Assembly: GCA_021804485.1 (NCBI GenBank)
Contig: JAJZHM010000013.1
Span: 1-32,673, forward strand
Direction of reading: 5' to 3'
Origin: Pseudomonadota bacterium
GTDB taxonomy: Bacteria; Pseudomonadota; Gammaproteobacteria; Pseudomonadales; Moraxellaceae
DNA: 32,673 bases
The notes beneath the pieces are model-generated. The model did not search any database, was not told the origin of the DNA, and saw only the letters and a list, made by a program, of their open reading frames with translations. The translations under genes were made by a program, and so were the position numbers. Positions 1 through 7,803 of this stretch are shown here, one piece after another (position 1 is the stretch's first letter; every line of letters begins with the position of its first letter).

Positions 1-618
1 CTAGTCAAAGCATTACGATCGGAAGCTCCCGGAGTGGTGCTGGATTTTCTGACCCCATCGGATGTCTCAGCACAAGACCTTGAACAAGGCAAAGTTGATT
101 TGGCTATCAACCGGTTCGTGGACCTTCCTCAGTCTTTTCATCAAATCATGGTCTGGAAAGATTCATTTTCCTGTCTTTTGCACCGAGAGTCACCTTTTGC
201 GCAGCGTCTTAGCCTGAAAAACTACCTCTCAGCCAATCACATCTGGGTCAGCAAAACAGGGATGGGGATGGGGTTTGGCATGGATCCTGACAAATCAGGA
301 GGGCTGGGCTGGATTGATCAGGCACTTGAACGTATCGGCCAGAGACGCCGTATCGTGATCTTTACACGTCATTATCAGATGCCAGCCATGCTCAGTCTTA
401 ACAAGGATCTTATTGCAACCTTGCCGACGCGTGTTGCCCGTTTGCAGGCAGAAAATCCAATGCTGCTGATCATGCCACCACCTTTTTTTATTCCCGAATT
501 TGACCTGAAGATGGCATGGAGTCCCCAACTGCATAGCAATGCAGCTCATCGCTGGCTGCGACAATTGATTCTCTTCGTAGCCCGACGCATGCTCAAGGAT
601 GAGCCTAGTGAATCCTGA
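1..618 (+). CDS. LysR-family transcriptional regulator, C-terminal part (gene starts before the window)
   Basis: The reading frame is open from base 1 to the TGA at 616-618, so only the last 205 residues are present. The text resembles the effector-binding (periplasmic-binding-protein-like) half of LysR regulators: it begins inside LVKALRSEAPGVVLDF, typical of the first strand and helix of that domain, and continues with DLEQGKVDLAINRF and the FSCLLHRESPFA segment that usually lines the ligand cleft. The N-terminal winged helix-turn-helix lies outside the window. The protein would act in the cytoplasm as a DNA-binding activator or repressor; the ligand is unknown. It is co-oriented with glcB, 75 bases upstream, so control of glcB is possible, but LysR regulators more often control divergent genes. 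Family assignment is fairly sure; the target is not. Confidence 0.8.
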   Translation, partial: LVKALRSEAPGVVLDFLTPSDVSAQDLEQGKVDLAINRFVDLPQSFHQIMVWKDSFSCLLHRESPFAQRLSLKNYLSANHIWVSKTGMGMGFGMDPDKSGGLGWIDQALERIGQRRRIVIFTRHYQMPAMLSLNKDLIATLPTRVARLQAENPMLLIMPPPFFIPEFDLKMAWSPQLHSNAAHRWLRQLILFVARRMLKDEPSES

Positions 619-629
619 TGGTGATTTTT

Positions 630-659
630 TTGCCAGTATGCTGCGGAATTCGCTAGACT
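630..659 (+). promoter_or_regulatory. candidate sigma70 promoter of glcB
   Basis: TTGCCA (630-635) and TAGACT (654-659) are separated by 18 bases in the short gap between the LysR gene and glcB. The putative start point would be about 25-30 bases before the glcB ATG, and a GAGG ribosome binding site follows. Assigned by eye only. Confidence 0.35.
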
Positions 660-693
660 AGCCGTTTCACTGATCGTACGAGGCGTTTACTTC

Positions 694-2862
694 ATGTCGA
701 CCTATATTCGCATTGGACAACTGGATATTCATGAATCACTGCATCGCCTGCTGGTTGAGGATGTTCTGGCTGGTTTACAGATAGACCCGGCTTCTTTTTT
801 TGGGAAATTCGAACAGATTATTGCCGATTTGATGCCAAAGAACCGTGCCTTGCTGCAGCGGCGCGATGATTTGCAGGCCCGTATTGATGCCTGGTACAAG
901 GAACATCGGCAGTACAGCATGGATGAGTACGTTTCTTTCCTGAAGTCGATTGGCTACCTGGTGGAAGAAGGTACTGATTTTCAGGTTGATCCGCAGAACA
1001 TCGATCAGGAAATCACGACAATCGCTGGACCACAGCTGGTTGTTCCTGTCAAAAACGCCCGCTATGCCCTAAATGCAGCTAATGCCCGCTGGGGTTCGCT
1101 GTACGATGCCCTTTATGGCAGTGACGCCTTGCCAGAAACGGATGGCGCCGAAAAAGGCAAGGGATACAACCCAGTTCGTGGCGCCAAAGTCATTGAGTTT
1201 GCCCGTACCTTCCTCGACGAGGCCGTTCCTCTGAGTTCAGGAAGTCATAAAAATGCAGTGCTTTATCATGTTGTTGAGAAGCAATTAAAGGTTCGATTGC
1301 AGGACGGTACAGAAGCTGATCTGCGTGCTCCGCAGTGTTTTGCGGGTTATCTCGGCAGTACTTCAGCTCCAGACAGTATTCTGTTGCGACATAACAACCT
1401 CCATATCGAAATCCAGGTGGATGCAAACCACCCGATTGGCAAAACCGATACGGCCCATATCAAGGATCTGTGTATTGAATCAGCAATAACAACCATTCAG
1501 GATTGTGAAGATTCAGTGGCAGCGGTCGACGGTGAAGACAAGACCGAAGTTTACCGCAACTGGCTTGGACTGATGCGCGGTACCCTGACCGAACGCTTCA
1601 GCAAGGGTGATCAGGTTGTGCATCGAGACATGCATGCGGATCGTATCTTTACAGCGCCAGATGGTTCAACACTGACCCTTCATGGACGTTCCCTGCTGCT
1701 GGTTCGTAATGTTGGCCATCTGATGACAACTCCTGCTGTTCTTTTTAAGGGCGAAGAAATCCCGGAAGGTATTCTGGATGCGATGGTTACCGTAACCATT
1801 GCCCTTTATGACTTGCGTGGCCTGACCCAGCGCAAGAACAGCCGTACAGGATCCATCTATATCGTCAAACCGAAGATGCACGGCCCGGAAGAAGTTGCTT
1901 TTGCGGGTGAACTGTTTGGTCGTGTTGAACAAGCACTTGATTTGCCGGCGTACACCCTAAAAATGGGTATCATGGACGAAGAACGACGAACAACCGTCAA
2001 TCTTAAGGAATGTATCCGCCAGGCACAGCATCGTGTCATGTTCATCAATACCGGATTCCTTGATCGTACCGGAGATGAAATCCATACATCCATGGAAGCA
2101 GGTCCCATGGTGCGCAAGGAAGACATGCGCAAGCTACCCTGGATCAGTGCCTATGAAAACTGGAACGTTGACGTGGGACTGGCCTGTGGTCTGCAGGGAA
2201 AAGCCCAGATCGGCAAGGGCATGTGGGCCAAACCTGACCTGATGCGCGAGATGCTTGAGAGCAAGCTGGCGCATCCCATGGCTGGTGCCAATACGGCTTG
2301 GGTACCATCACCCACCGGTGCCACGCTGCATGCGCTGCACTACCACAAGGTTCTTGTTCAGCAGCGTCAAGAAGAACTCAAGACACGTGCCAAGGCAAAA
2401 CTAACCGATATCCTGACGGTTCCTGTTGAGGGTAATGCACAGTGGAGCACCGAAGAAATCAAGCAGGAACTTGATAACAACTGTCAGGGCATCCTGGGCT
2501 ATGTGGTACGCTGGATTGACCAAGGGGTTGGTTGTTCCAAGGTTCCGGACATTCACAACATCGGATTGATGGAGGACCGGGCAACATTGCGTATTTCCAG
2601 TCAACATGTTGCCAATTGGCTTTATCACGGCATCTGCACCCAAGATCAGGTTGATGAAGCCCTGCAGCGCATGGCTGCTGTAGTAGATCAGCAGAATGCC
2701 TCTGATCCACTTTACCAGCCGATGGCACCTCATTTTGGGTCCAGCGTTGCCTTTGCTGCAGCCCGTGCACTGATCCTTGAAGGACGTGCGCAGCCTAATG
2801 GCTACACGGAGCCTATCCTGCACCGCATGCGTCGGGAAGCCAAGGCACAGCACGGACGTTAA
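694..2862 (+). CDS. glcB: malate synthase G
   Basis: Condenses glyoxylate and acetyl-CoA to malate and CoA in the cytoplasm, as the second step of the glyoxylate shunt and the outlet for glycolate. The 722-residue length matches the monomeric G-type enzyme (about 723 in E. coli) rather than the shorter A type. Recognisable family blocks run in order: the N-terminal clasp, the [18 protein letters not shown] segment, [17 protein letters not shown] with its acidic residues, [36 protein letters not shown] in the barrel core, and [20 protein letters not shown]. The ATG at 694 is preceded by a GAGG ribosome binding site. No isocitrate lyase gene is in the window. The upstream LysR gene is in the same direction. 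The identity is very sure. Confidence 0.97.
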   Translation: MSTYIRIGQLDIHESLHRLLVEDVLAGLQIDPASFFGKFEQIIADLMPKNRALLQRRDDLQARIDAWYKEHRQYSMDEYVSFLKSIGYLVEEGTDFQVDPQNIDQEITTIAGPQLVVPVKNARYALNAANARWGSLYDALYGSDALPETDGAEKGKGYNPVRGAKVIEFARTFLDEAVPLSSGSHKNAVLYHVVEKQLKVRLQDGTEADLRAPQCFAGYLGSTSAPDSILLRHNNLHIEIQVDANHPIGKTDTAHIKDLCIESAITTIQDCEDSVAAVDGEDKTEVYRNWLGLMRGTLTERFSKGDQVVHRDMHADRIFTAPDGSTLTLHGRSLLLVRNVGHLMTTPAVLFKGEEIPEGILDAMVTVTIALYDLRGLTQRKNSRTGSIYIVKPKMHGPEEVAFAGELFGRVEQALDLPAYTLKMGIMDEERRTTVNLKECIRQAQHRVMFINTGFLDRTGDEIHTSMEAGPMVRKEDMRKLPWISAYENWNVDVGLACGLQGKAQIGKGMWAKPDLMREMLESKLAHPMAGANTAWVPSPTGATLHALHYHKVLVQQRQEELKTRAKAKLTDILTVPVEGNAQWSTEEIKQELDNNCQGILGYVVRWIDQGVGCSKVPDIHNIGLMEDRATLRISSQHVANWLYHGICTQDQVDEALQRMAAVVDQQNASDPLYQPMAPHFGSSVAFAAARALILEGRAQPNGYTEPILHRMRREAKAQHGR

Positions 2863-2867
2863 CCTTA

Positions 2868-2889
2868 AGGAGTTGGCATGCCAACTCCT
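2868..2889. repeat. perfect 22-base palindrome after glcB
   Basis: The 11-base arm AGGAGTTGGCA is followed directly by its exact reverse complement TGCCAACTCCT, six bases after the glcB stop codon. No T tract follows, so it is not a standard intrinsic terminator. Part of the arm, within TTAAGGAGTTGG (2865-2876), recurs at 2992-3003 just ahead of the next gene. It could be an RNA hairpin protecting the glcB 3' end or a protein-binding dyad. Confidence 0.6.
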
Positions 2890-3010
2890 GCCAACTCTGC
2901 GTTGTGAACTGCGACCCAGAGATTGTGTAACGGTATGTAGCTATCGCTTGTTTATCCGCTTCGGCGACCTCATAGTGGTTAAGAACAACAGTTAAGGAGT
3001 TGGTACGCAC

Positions 3011-3940
3011 ATGATTGTACGTCGTTTGATCGGTACATTAGGTCTGGCCACCATTCTGGTGTTCAGCCACACTGCTGAGGCGCGTATTGGATATTCAAGC
3101 CATAGCAGTTATCCAAGTCACAGTTACTCGGGAAGCAGCTATGGTTCAGGGTCGAGGCTGGGAGGAGGCTCGGCGTACGGCATGCAGCGTCCTGACGTTG
3201 CCAACCGGCTGCGCTATGGAAATTCCACAGCACCTTCCTATGCCCAGCAACCCTATTATGGTGGCATGGCCAATACCCAGCAAAACCGTTTTGGCTGGGG
3301 ACACATGGCTGCTGCAGCGACTGCTGGAGGGCTGGCTGGTTATCTGTTTGGCCATCATGGTGGCTATGGTTACGGTGGTGGGTACGGCGGCTATGGTGGC
3401 TATGGAGGAGGGTTTGGTTTCGGGTCCCTGATCCTTTTTGCCGGACTGATCTGGTTTGTGATCTATCTCGTTCGTCGGGCACGCAACAGCGATATGGTTC
3501 CTCGGGCACCTTATGTTGATCAAGGTCAGACAGGCACCTGGGGAAACCCTCAGTGGAGTCCAGGACAAAATTCCGGTGGCGGAGCTTTTGGTTCAGCACC
3601 CGGAAGCAGCTATATGGGAGGCGCCGTGTGGAACGAAGACTCTGAGCGGATATTTCGTGATTTACAGCAGATCAACAATCAGCGTGATGAAGCTGGATTG
3701 CGCCAGTTTTGCACGGCAGCACTGGCGAATGAACTAGCTCCGAACATGGGCGGAAGCACCCAGATCATTGCCCTACGTAGTGAAGTGGTGGATCAGCAGG
3801 ATGGTATGGTAAGCGTGCGTTATCAGGGAACGGTTATGGAAGACGGGCGTCACCCTGAACAGGTTGATGAACTGTGGAACTTTGTACGTAACCCTGGATC
3901 AGGACGTCCGTGGTTGCTGGCGGGTATTCAGCCGCTCTGA
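3011..3940 (+). CDS. Tim44-domain protein, exported and membrane-anchored, Gly/Tyr/Ser-rich
   Basis: A 309-residue protein. An N-terminal signal sequence ends near HTAEARIG. Then comes a low-complexity stretch rich in Ser, Tyr and Gly (about residues 25-140, including the GYGGGYGGYGGYGGG run), one strong hydrophobic segment (about 138-155, SLILFAGLIWFVIYLV) followed by arginines, and a C-terminal Tim44-like domain (about 208-309, from SERIFRDLQQINNQRDEAGL to PWLLAGIQPL). Bacterial proteins with this architecture are usually annotated 'Tim44-like domain / import inner membrane translocase subunit'. Their role in bacteria is not settled, and the mitochondrial import function should not be transferred. 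The ATG is preceded by AAGGAG at 2994-2999, about 11 bases away. It appears to be transcribed alone. Confidence 0.82.
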   Translation: MIVRRLIGTLGLATILVFSHTAEARIGYSSHSSYPSHSYSGSSYGSGSRLGGGSAYGMQRPDVANRLRYGNSTAPSYAQQPYYGGMANTQQNRFGWGHMAAAATAGGLAGYLFGHHGGYGYGGGYGGYGGYGGGFGFGSLILFAGLIWFVIYLVRRARNSDMVPRAPYVDQGQTGTWGNPQWSPGQNSGGGAFGSAPGSSYMGGAVWNEDSERIFRDLQQINNQRDEAGLRQFCTAALANELAPNMGGSTQIIALRSEVVDQQDGMVSVRYQGTVMEDGRHPEQVDELWNFVRNPGSGRPWLLAGIQPL

Positions 3941-3951
3941 TCAACCTATTG

Positions 3952-3987
3952 CCCGGATCCTGCCAGAAACAACGCAGGATATCCGGG
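3952..3987 (+). terminator. hairpin after the Tim44-domain gene, possible weak terminator
   Basis: CCCGGATCCTGC (3952-3963) pairs with GCAGGATATCCGGG (3974-3987) with a two-base bulge and a ten-base loop. It begins 12 bases after the stop codon, but no run of T follows. It could end transcription weakly or stabilise the mRNA end. Confidence 0.35.
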
Positions 3988-4071
3988 TAACTGGCTTTGC
4001 AGAGAGTTTACTAAGATCAAGAAGACCACACAGGCCATTGCCATTTTGGGCAAGTCTGATTGCCGCATCCG

Positions 4072-4292
4072 TAGCACACGCAATCCCGAGTTCAAGACCA
4101 AGGTGGCTCTTGCTGCCTTTGATGTCTTTGGAGGTGGGGTGGGTCGGCTGCCGCCCCTGTGGTTCTGGCGTCATTGAACGCCAATATCGACAACGGTCCA
4201 TGGGCAACGGAACAAAAGACGCAACATTCATGGAACGATCAGTGTGCCTTTTCCTCCAGCTGCGAAATGCTGATGGACTTACGCCAGCCTGA
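4072..4292 (+). pseudogene. decayed IS3-family transposase fragments
   Basis: Two short stretches in different frames read like conserved parts of an IS3-type element. At 4079-4117 the translation RNPEFKTKVALAA matches the N-terminal helix-turn-helix start of OrfA proteins. In another frame, 4197-4292 gives SMGNGTKDATFMERSV, which resembles the block around the catalytic glutamate of OrfB (SM..GN..DNA..MER). It ends LRNADGLTPA then a stop, like the usual C-terminal LGGLTPAEF motif. Everything between these blocks is missing: about 220 bases remain of a normal 1.2-1.4 kb element. No terminal inverted repeats were found. The rest of the 363-base gap 3941-4303 holds only the hairpin at 3952-3987. 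The call rests on short motif resemblance. Confidence 0.5.
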
Positions 4293-4446
4293 GTACAGAA
4301 TGCTCAAATTGCCGCTGTAACTCCAACCAGAATACTTCTGAATATCGACGATACATGCTCAGTTCGTAATGTCTGAATACCATTGAAGACATCCAGAAGA
4401 TTACTTGGTTCCAAATTCAGAAAACAGAACGCCCTATTCTGACCGC

Positions 4447-4705
4447 TTACAGGCCAAGCTCGCTGTGTGAGCAGTTGCAACACAGCGTCATCCGGTTTGC
4501 GGTAAATCAAAACCAGGTCGGGCTTGACGTGACAATATCGGTGATCCTTCCAGTTGCCGGTCAGCGCGTGGTCGCGATGTTTCTCGGCTAGCGGCAGGTC
4601 ATTCGCCTGAGCTGTGATGATGGCCATGAAATCGCTCGCAAGCGTCTGCCGATGTGTACCCTTTACTTCGCGCTTGAACTGGCCGGTTTGCTCAATCGTC
4701 CGCAT
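4447..4705 (-). pseudogene. yafQ: YafQ/RelE-type mRNA-interferase toxin gene, apparently frameshifted near the 3' end
   Basis: From the ATG at 4703-4705 the protein begins MRTIEQTGQFKREVKG and continues through DHALTGNWKDHRYCHVKPDL and VLIYRKPDDAVLQL, clear YafQ-family text (ribosome-associated endoribonuclease toxins of about 90 residues). After LQL the frame goes wrong (LTQRAWPVSG...) and stays open to 4304 with no resemblance to the family. The next frame gives SHSELGL then TAA at 4447-4449, the expected family ending, so roughly 10-13 bases coding for a short stretch such as VRLG appear to be lost. Compared with relatives I also suspect a four-residue gap near FKREVKG. The missing end normally includes catalytic residues, so the toxin is probably inactive. 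It overlaps the antitoxin gene by 14 bases. Confidence 0.72.
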
Positions 4706-4955
4706 TCAGGTCTGCCATTAAATCCTTGACGGTAGCAAACGACTTCAAGCCGCCACGGCGCGCTTCCTTCATTGCCTCGATGGTGACGGCGTTCGGCACC
4801 AGTGGCTCGAACGGCAACGCCTTTTCGCGGGCAACGCGGGTCAGCATGATGCGGAAGGCGTCGGACACAGTTAATCCCATCGCCGCCAGCACGGCAGTCG
4901 CTTCTTCTTTGATGTGCTCGTCGATACGGGCACGAACTACAGCATTCGCGGACAT
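4692..4955 (-). CDS. dinJ: RelB/DinJ-family antitoxin
   Basis: An 87-residue protein with the ribbon-helix-helix N-terminus of DinJ/RelB antitoxins: MSANAVVRARIDEHIKEEA, then VLAAMGLTVSDAFRIMLTRVAREKALPFEP. The C-terminal tail (GGLKSFATVKDLMADLNADD) is the flexible toxin-neutralising part. In family members the dimer binds the toxin and, with it, represses its own promoter. The ATG at 4953-4955 has a good GGAGGG ribosome binding site about 7 bases upstream. The gene overlaps the yafQ-like toxin gene by 14 bases, the usual arrangement. The antitoxin looks intact although the toxin gene appears broken. It sits beside transposase debris, consistent with an acquired module. Confidence 0.85.
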   Translation of the reverse strand: MSANAVVRARIDEHIKEEATAVLAAMGLTVSDAFRIMLTRVAREKALPFEPLVPNAVTIEAMKEARRGGLKSFATVKDLMADLNADD

Positions 4956-5159
4956 GATTTGACCCTCCTGATTGATGAGCTACATTGTGGCCCAATTTTG
5001 CCGAGAATGCAGCCTGCACAAGTCATACAATTTCACAACGAGTGCTTGGACGCCAAGACCCAAGGCAGTAAGTTTGCTCGTAAGGATCTGCGCGGGGGAG
5101 GCATGGCAACCGCTGTCCTTATCTCAATCCAATAACGAACTGAAACTTAGGAGATTATC

Positions 5160-5801
5160 TTAAAGGTGGCTCGATTGTTTCATGGCCCAGACGACTGCCT
5201 CTACCCGGGAACGAAGTCCAAGTTTGTGCAGCAGGTTCTTGACATGAATCTTGACGGTGCCTTCTGTGATACCAAGCTTGCTGCCAATCACCTTATTGCT
5301 GTAGCCTGCCACCATCATGCTCAGCACTTCACGTTCCCGTACAGTGAGTGCTGTAGATGGTTCGGCGGCAGGCAAACGTAAACTTCGGGCAAGGACTGGA
5401 GTCAATGCGCTGCTGATCACAATATCGCCCTGCAGAATTTCACGAATATTCTGGATCAACTCTTCCGGTTCGATATCCTTGAGAATATAGCCATCGGCAC
5501 CTTGTTTGAGGGCCTGACGCAGATTTTGCTCGTCATCCGAAACGGTGTACATCATGATTTTGTGCCGGAATCCTGCACTACGCAGTTTTTTCAGGGTTTC
5601 AATACCATTGCACTGTGGCATGTTACTATCAAGGATGATCAGATCGGGGTTAGCTGATTCAATCTGTTGAAGGGCTTCGATACCGTTAGCAGCCTCGCCG
5701 GTAACCTGTAAATCCATTTGGAGTTCAAGAAGTTGCCGCAGGCCGCGCCTCATCAACGGATGATCATCAACAAGAAGGATTCGGTGAATGCTAGGGCTCA
5801 T
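5160..5801 (-). CDS. narL: nitrate/nitrite response regulator NarL
   Basis: A 213-residue NarL/FixJ-type response regulator. The receiver domain (about 5-125) shows the acidic pair in ILLVDDHP, the phosphorylated Asp58 in LIILDSNMP and the conserved lysine in GADGYILKD. The C-terminal LuxR-type helix-turn-helix (about 150-210) contains LTVREREVLSMMVAGYSNKVIGSK and GTVKIHVKNLLHKL. I chose the ATG at 5799-5801 because it has GGGAG nine bases upstream and begins MSPSIHRILLVDD. It starts immediately after the narX stop (5803-5805), so the two genes are translationally linked. When phosphorylated by NarX, NarL should activate the divergent nar operon at heptamer sites. Confidence 0.93.
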   Translation of the reverse strand: MSPSIHRILLVDDHPLMRRGLRQLLELQMDLQVTGEAANGIEALQQIESANPDLIILDSNMPQCNGIETLKKLRSAGFRHKIMMYTVSDDEQNLRQALKQGADGYILKDIEPEELIQNIREILQGDIVISSALTPVLARSLRLPAAEPSTALTVREREVLSMMVAGYSNKVIGSKLGITEGTVKIHVKNLLHKLGLRSRVEAVVWAMKQSSHL

Positions 5802-5802
5802 G

Positions 5803-7578
5803 TCATATGACTCCCTGTCTGCCATGATGCCAAGTCGGCACAAAAACAAGATGCACCCGGGTTCCCCTGGACTCCCTCGGCGCAATCATGAATATGCCTC
5901 CTAGGCTGCTGGCCCGTTCATGCATGATGGCAATGCCATGATGCTGGTGCTGATCAAAAGGTTCCTGAACACCAATACCGTCATCGTCGATCGACAGTTC
6001 CACCTGATCATCTCGGTAGTGAAGATGAACAGCGACCTGCTGGGCTTGCGCATGACGGACACAGTTGGAAAGAGCCTCCCGACAGATTTGCAGGATATGA
6101 ATCTGTTCGCTTGCCGAGATGGGGTAGGGTGCTTCATCCATATACAGAGCCATCCTGAATTCCCCCTTATGGGCAAATTCATCAGCTGTTTCCTGCATGG
6201 CCTGGGCAAAATCACCATTCTTGATCTGTAAACGAAAGGTACTGAGCAGTTCCCGCAAATGCCGGTAAGCATTACTCACGCCATCCTTGAGCTCAGCGAC
6301 CACCTCACTAAATTGAACGGGTGATTCCTGACGTTCCAGCAGTGTCTGCAAGCGACTGACCTGAAGTTTCATATAGGATAAAGACTGCGCGAGCGAATCA
6401 TGCAGTTCTCGAGCAATAGTGGTTCGTTCCTTAAGTAGAAGCATATGGTGGTCTCGTTCTCGCTGCCGCTCAAATGAAAGAGCTGTACCAACCAAATCAG
6501 TAAAAGCCTGCATCAACTCATTTTCCCAAGATAGTATCTCCTGTTCAGGCCAGTAAGCCCTCAATTCACCGATGACCTGATTACAGCCGTAGATAGAATA
6601 GGCCCTCAAATGGTTGGTCAAGTTCAGTGGGAGTATCGACACATTGATACCCGTTTCTTCAGTGGGCAGGTGCTCCGCGCACAAATCCGTGGATTGTTGC
6701 AGAAACAGGGTCAGTTGCAAGCCACTCCAGAAGGACTCAAACTCCTTGATCATACGGATCAGCTCAGGCAGATGACCTTGCCCAAGAGCAACACTCCGGC
6801 TGCACTGGTTGAGATGGGTAAGTATGCGGTTGGCACGCTCAAGATTCCGGGTTTTTCGGGCAATAAGTTCTTCGAGATTTCGATGAGAAAGATCAATGGT
6901 ATCAGCCATGGCGTTAAAGGCCGCTGCCATTTGCCCCAATTCATCAGGTGCTGCGTAACCAACACGGACAGAATGCTCTCCGGCGCGAAATAGGTGGGTT
7001 GCACGGACAATTTCCTTCAGGGGGCTCAGGACATCCGTTTCGAGTTGATACAGACCAACGGCAAGAATGATTAGTGTCGCCAGCAATGCCACAATCTGGA
7101 TGTGTTGCTGCAATTGCTGCATATGTTCGCTTTCTCGCTGCAAAAGGCTGGTAAAAACATCAATCTTGTGGACAAAAAGATCTGCAGAACGGAGGAACTG
7201 ATTAAGGTGACCCGTCTGTAACTCAGGTTCCAGCACTGTTTGCCAGTCATGTTGCAACGCCAGATAACTCAAGGATGTCCCGGAATCAGCATGCCACTGA
7301 ACATCTTCACGAATGACAATGCTTTGCAGGCGTTCACCAAGTTCGTCACCCATGGTCTTGATAAACTGTTGACGATTACCTTCTGCAATCTTCCAGCAAA
7401 TTTGGTAGGTTGCCATCCGCAACGAACCCGACAGATTGATAGCAGCCGCATCATGCTCACTGATCCATGCAATAAATCCGGAACTCAGCGTACTGATCAG
7501 GGCGAGCAGAGTGATCATACTGACAGCAAGCCACGCTCTGGCCGGTAATGACTGTTTAAACGGCATCCACATGTTCAT
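5803..7578 (-). CDS. narX: nitrate/nitrite sensor histidine kinase NarX
   Basis: A 591-residue inner-membrane sensor kinase. TM1 lies at about 15-38. It is followed by the nitrate-binding P-box, whose AAAINLSGSLRMATYQI segment matches the family. TM2 is at about 160-178, then a HAMP linker (VLSPLKEIVRATHLFRAGEH...), a cysteine-containing central module and a HisKA_3/HPK7 core. The phosphorylated histidine is His393 in TTIARELHDSLAQSLSYMKL. The ATP-binding part has ICREALSNCVRHAQA (N box), SIDDDGIGV (G1) and HHGIAIMHERASSLGG (G2). AGGG sits four bases before the chosen ATG and ten before the next in-frame ATG (third codon); either may serve. It is expected to sense nitrate in the periplasm and phosphorylate NarL, encoded immediately downstream. 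Confidence 0.94.
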   Translation of the reverse strand: MNMWMPFKQSLPARAWLAVSMITLLALISTLSSGFIAWISEHDAAAINLSGSLRMATYQICWKIAEGNRQQFIKTMGDELGERLQSIVIREDVQWHADSGTSLSYLALQHDWQTVLEPELQTGHLNQFLRSADLFVHKIDVFTSLLQRESEHMQQLQQHIQIVALLATLIILAVGLYQLETDVLSPLKEIVRATHLFRAGEHSVRVGYAAPDELGQMAAAFNAMADTIDLSHRNLEELIARKTRNLERANRILTHLNQCSRSVALGQGHLPELIRMIKEFESFWSGLQLTLFLQQSTDLCAEHLPTEETGINVSILPLNLTNHLRAYSIYGCNQVIGELRAYWPEQEILSWENELMQAFTDLVGTALSFERQRERDHHMLLLKERTTIARELHDSLAQSLSYMKLQVSRLQTLLERQESPVQFSEVVAELKDGVSNAYRHLRELLSTFRLQIKNGDFAQAMQETADEFAHKGEFRMALYMDEAPYPISASEQIHILQICREALSNCVRHAQAQQVAVHLHYRDDQVELSIDDDGIGVQEPFDQHQHHGIAIMHERASSLGGIFMIAPRESRGTRVHLVFVPTWHHGRQGVI

Positions 7579-7630
7579 CTATCCCTAAAGAGTTGCAACA
7601 GAGTTCATTCTGGGTGACTTATTCCGGGCT

Positions 7631-7649
7631 AACATATTAATAATATGTT
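7631..7649. promoter_or_regulatory. 19-base perfect dyad in the narX-narK1 intergenic region
   Basis: AACATATTA, one central base, then its exact reverse complement TAATATGTT. It lies 53 bases before the narX start. The AT-rich arms also contain possible -10 elements for narX. It does not match the FNR or NarL consensus, so it may bind another regulator or simply be the narX core promoter. Confidence 0.4.
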
Positions 7650-7677
7650 TTTTATGCTTATTTTTCCTGAAATGACA

Positions 7678-7693
7678 TACCTCCAAAGTAATA
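7678..7693. promoter_or_regulatory. candidate NarL 7-2-7 site
   Basis: TACCTCC-AA-AGTAATA fits the inverted heptamer arrangement (consensus TACYYMT, two-base spacer) with about 6/7 and 5/7 matches. It is centred about 53 bases upstream of the FNR-like box. NarL sites upstream of FNR boxes are the known layout of nar promoters. Match quality is moderate. Confidence 0.4.
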
Positions 7694-7731
7694 GGATGGT
7701 CATTTTTGCCAATTATAGACTTATTTCAACC

Positions 7732-7745
7732 TTGATCCGGGTCAA
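7732..7745. promoter_or_regulatory. FNR/Anr-type binding site for the narK1 promoter
   Basis: TTGATCCGGGTCAA matches the FNR consensus TTGAT-N4-ATCAA with one mismatch. Its centre is about 65 bases before the narK1 ATG. A class II activator position (-41.5) would put transcription start near 7780, with TAGTTT (about 7768-7773) as a plausible -10 element. This predicts oxygen-repressed expression. Confidence 0.72.
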
Positions 7746-7803
7746 CTTTTTCCGCCTCTGACTTGATTAGTTTCACGGTATCGAAGTGAGTTGGTAGCAA
7801 GTC

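Noticed and set aside
3063-3599. Long minus-strand frame opposite the Tim44-domain gene
   Set aside because: Shadow of a GC-biased, repeat-rich coding region; no ribosome site or recognisable domain.
3941-4231. Minus-strand 96-codon frame in the gap after the Tim44-domain gene
   Set aside because: No ribosome site or protein-like features; the plus strand carries transposase fragments instead.
4304-4446. C-terminal extension of the toxin reading frame to give a 133-residue protein
   Set aside because: Text after LQL bears no resemblance to YafQ, while the adjacent frame gives the family ending and a stop; the extension is a frameshift artefact.
4956-5159. Gap between the antitoxin and narL checked for a gene or more transposon debris
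   Set aside because: Short frames on both strands have no recognisable motifs; only the antitoxin ribosome site is supported.
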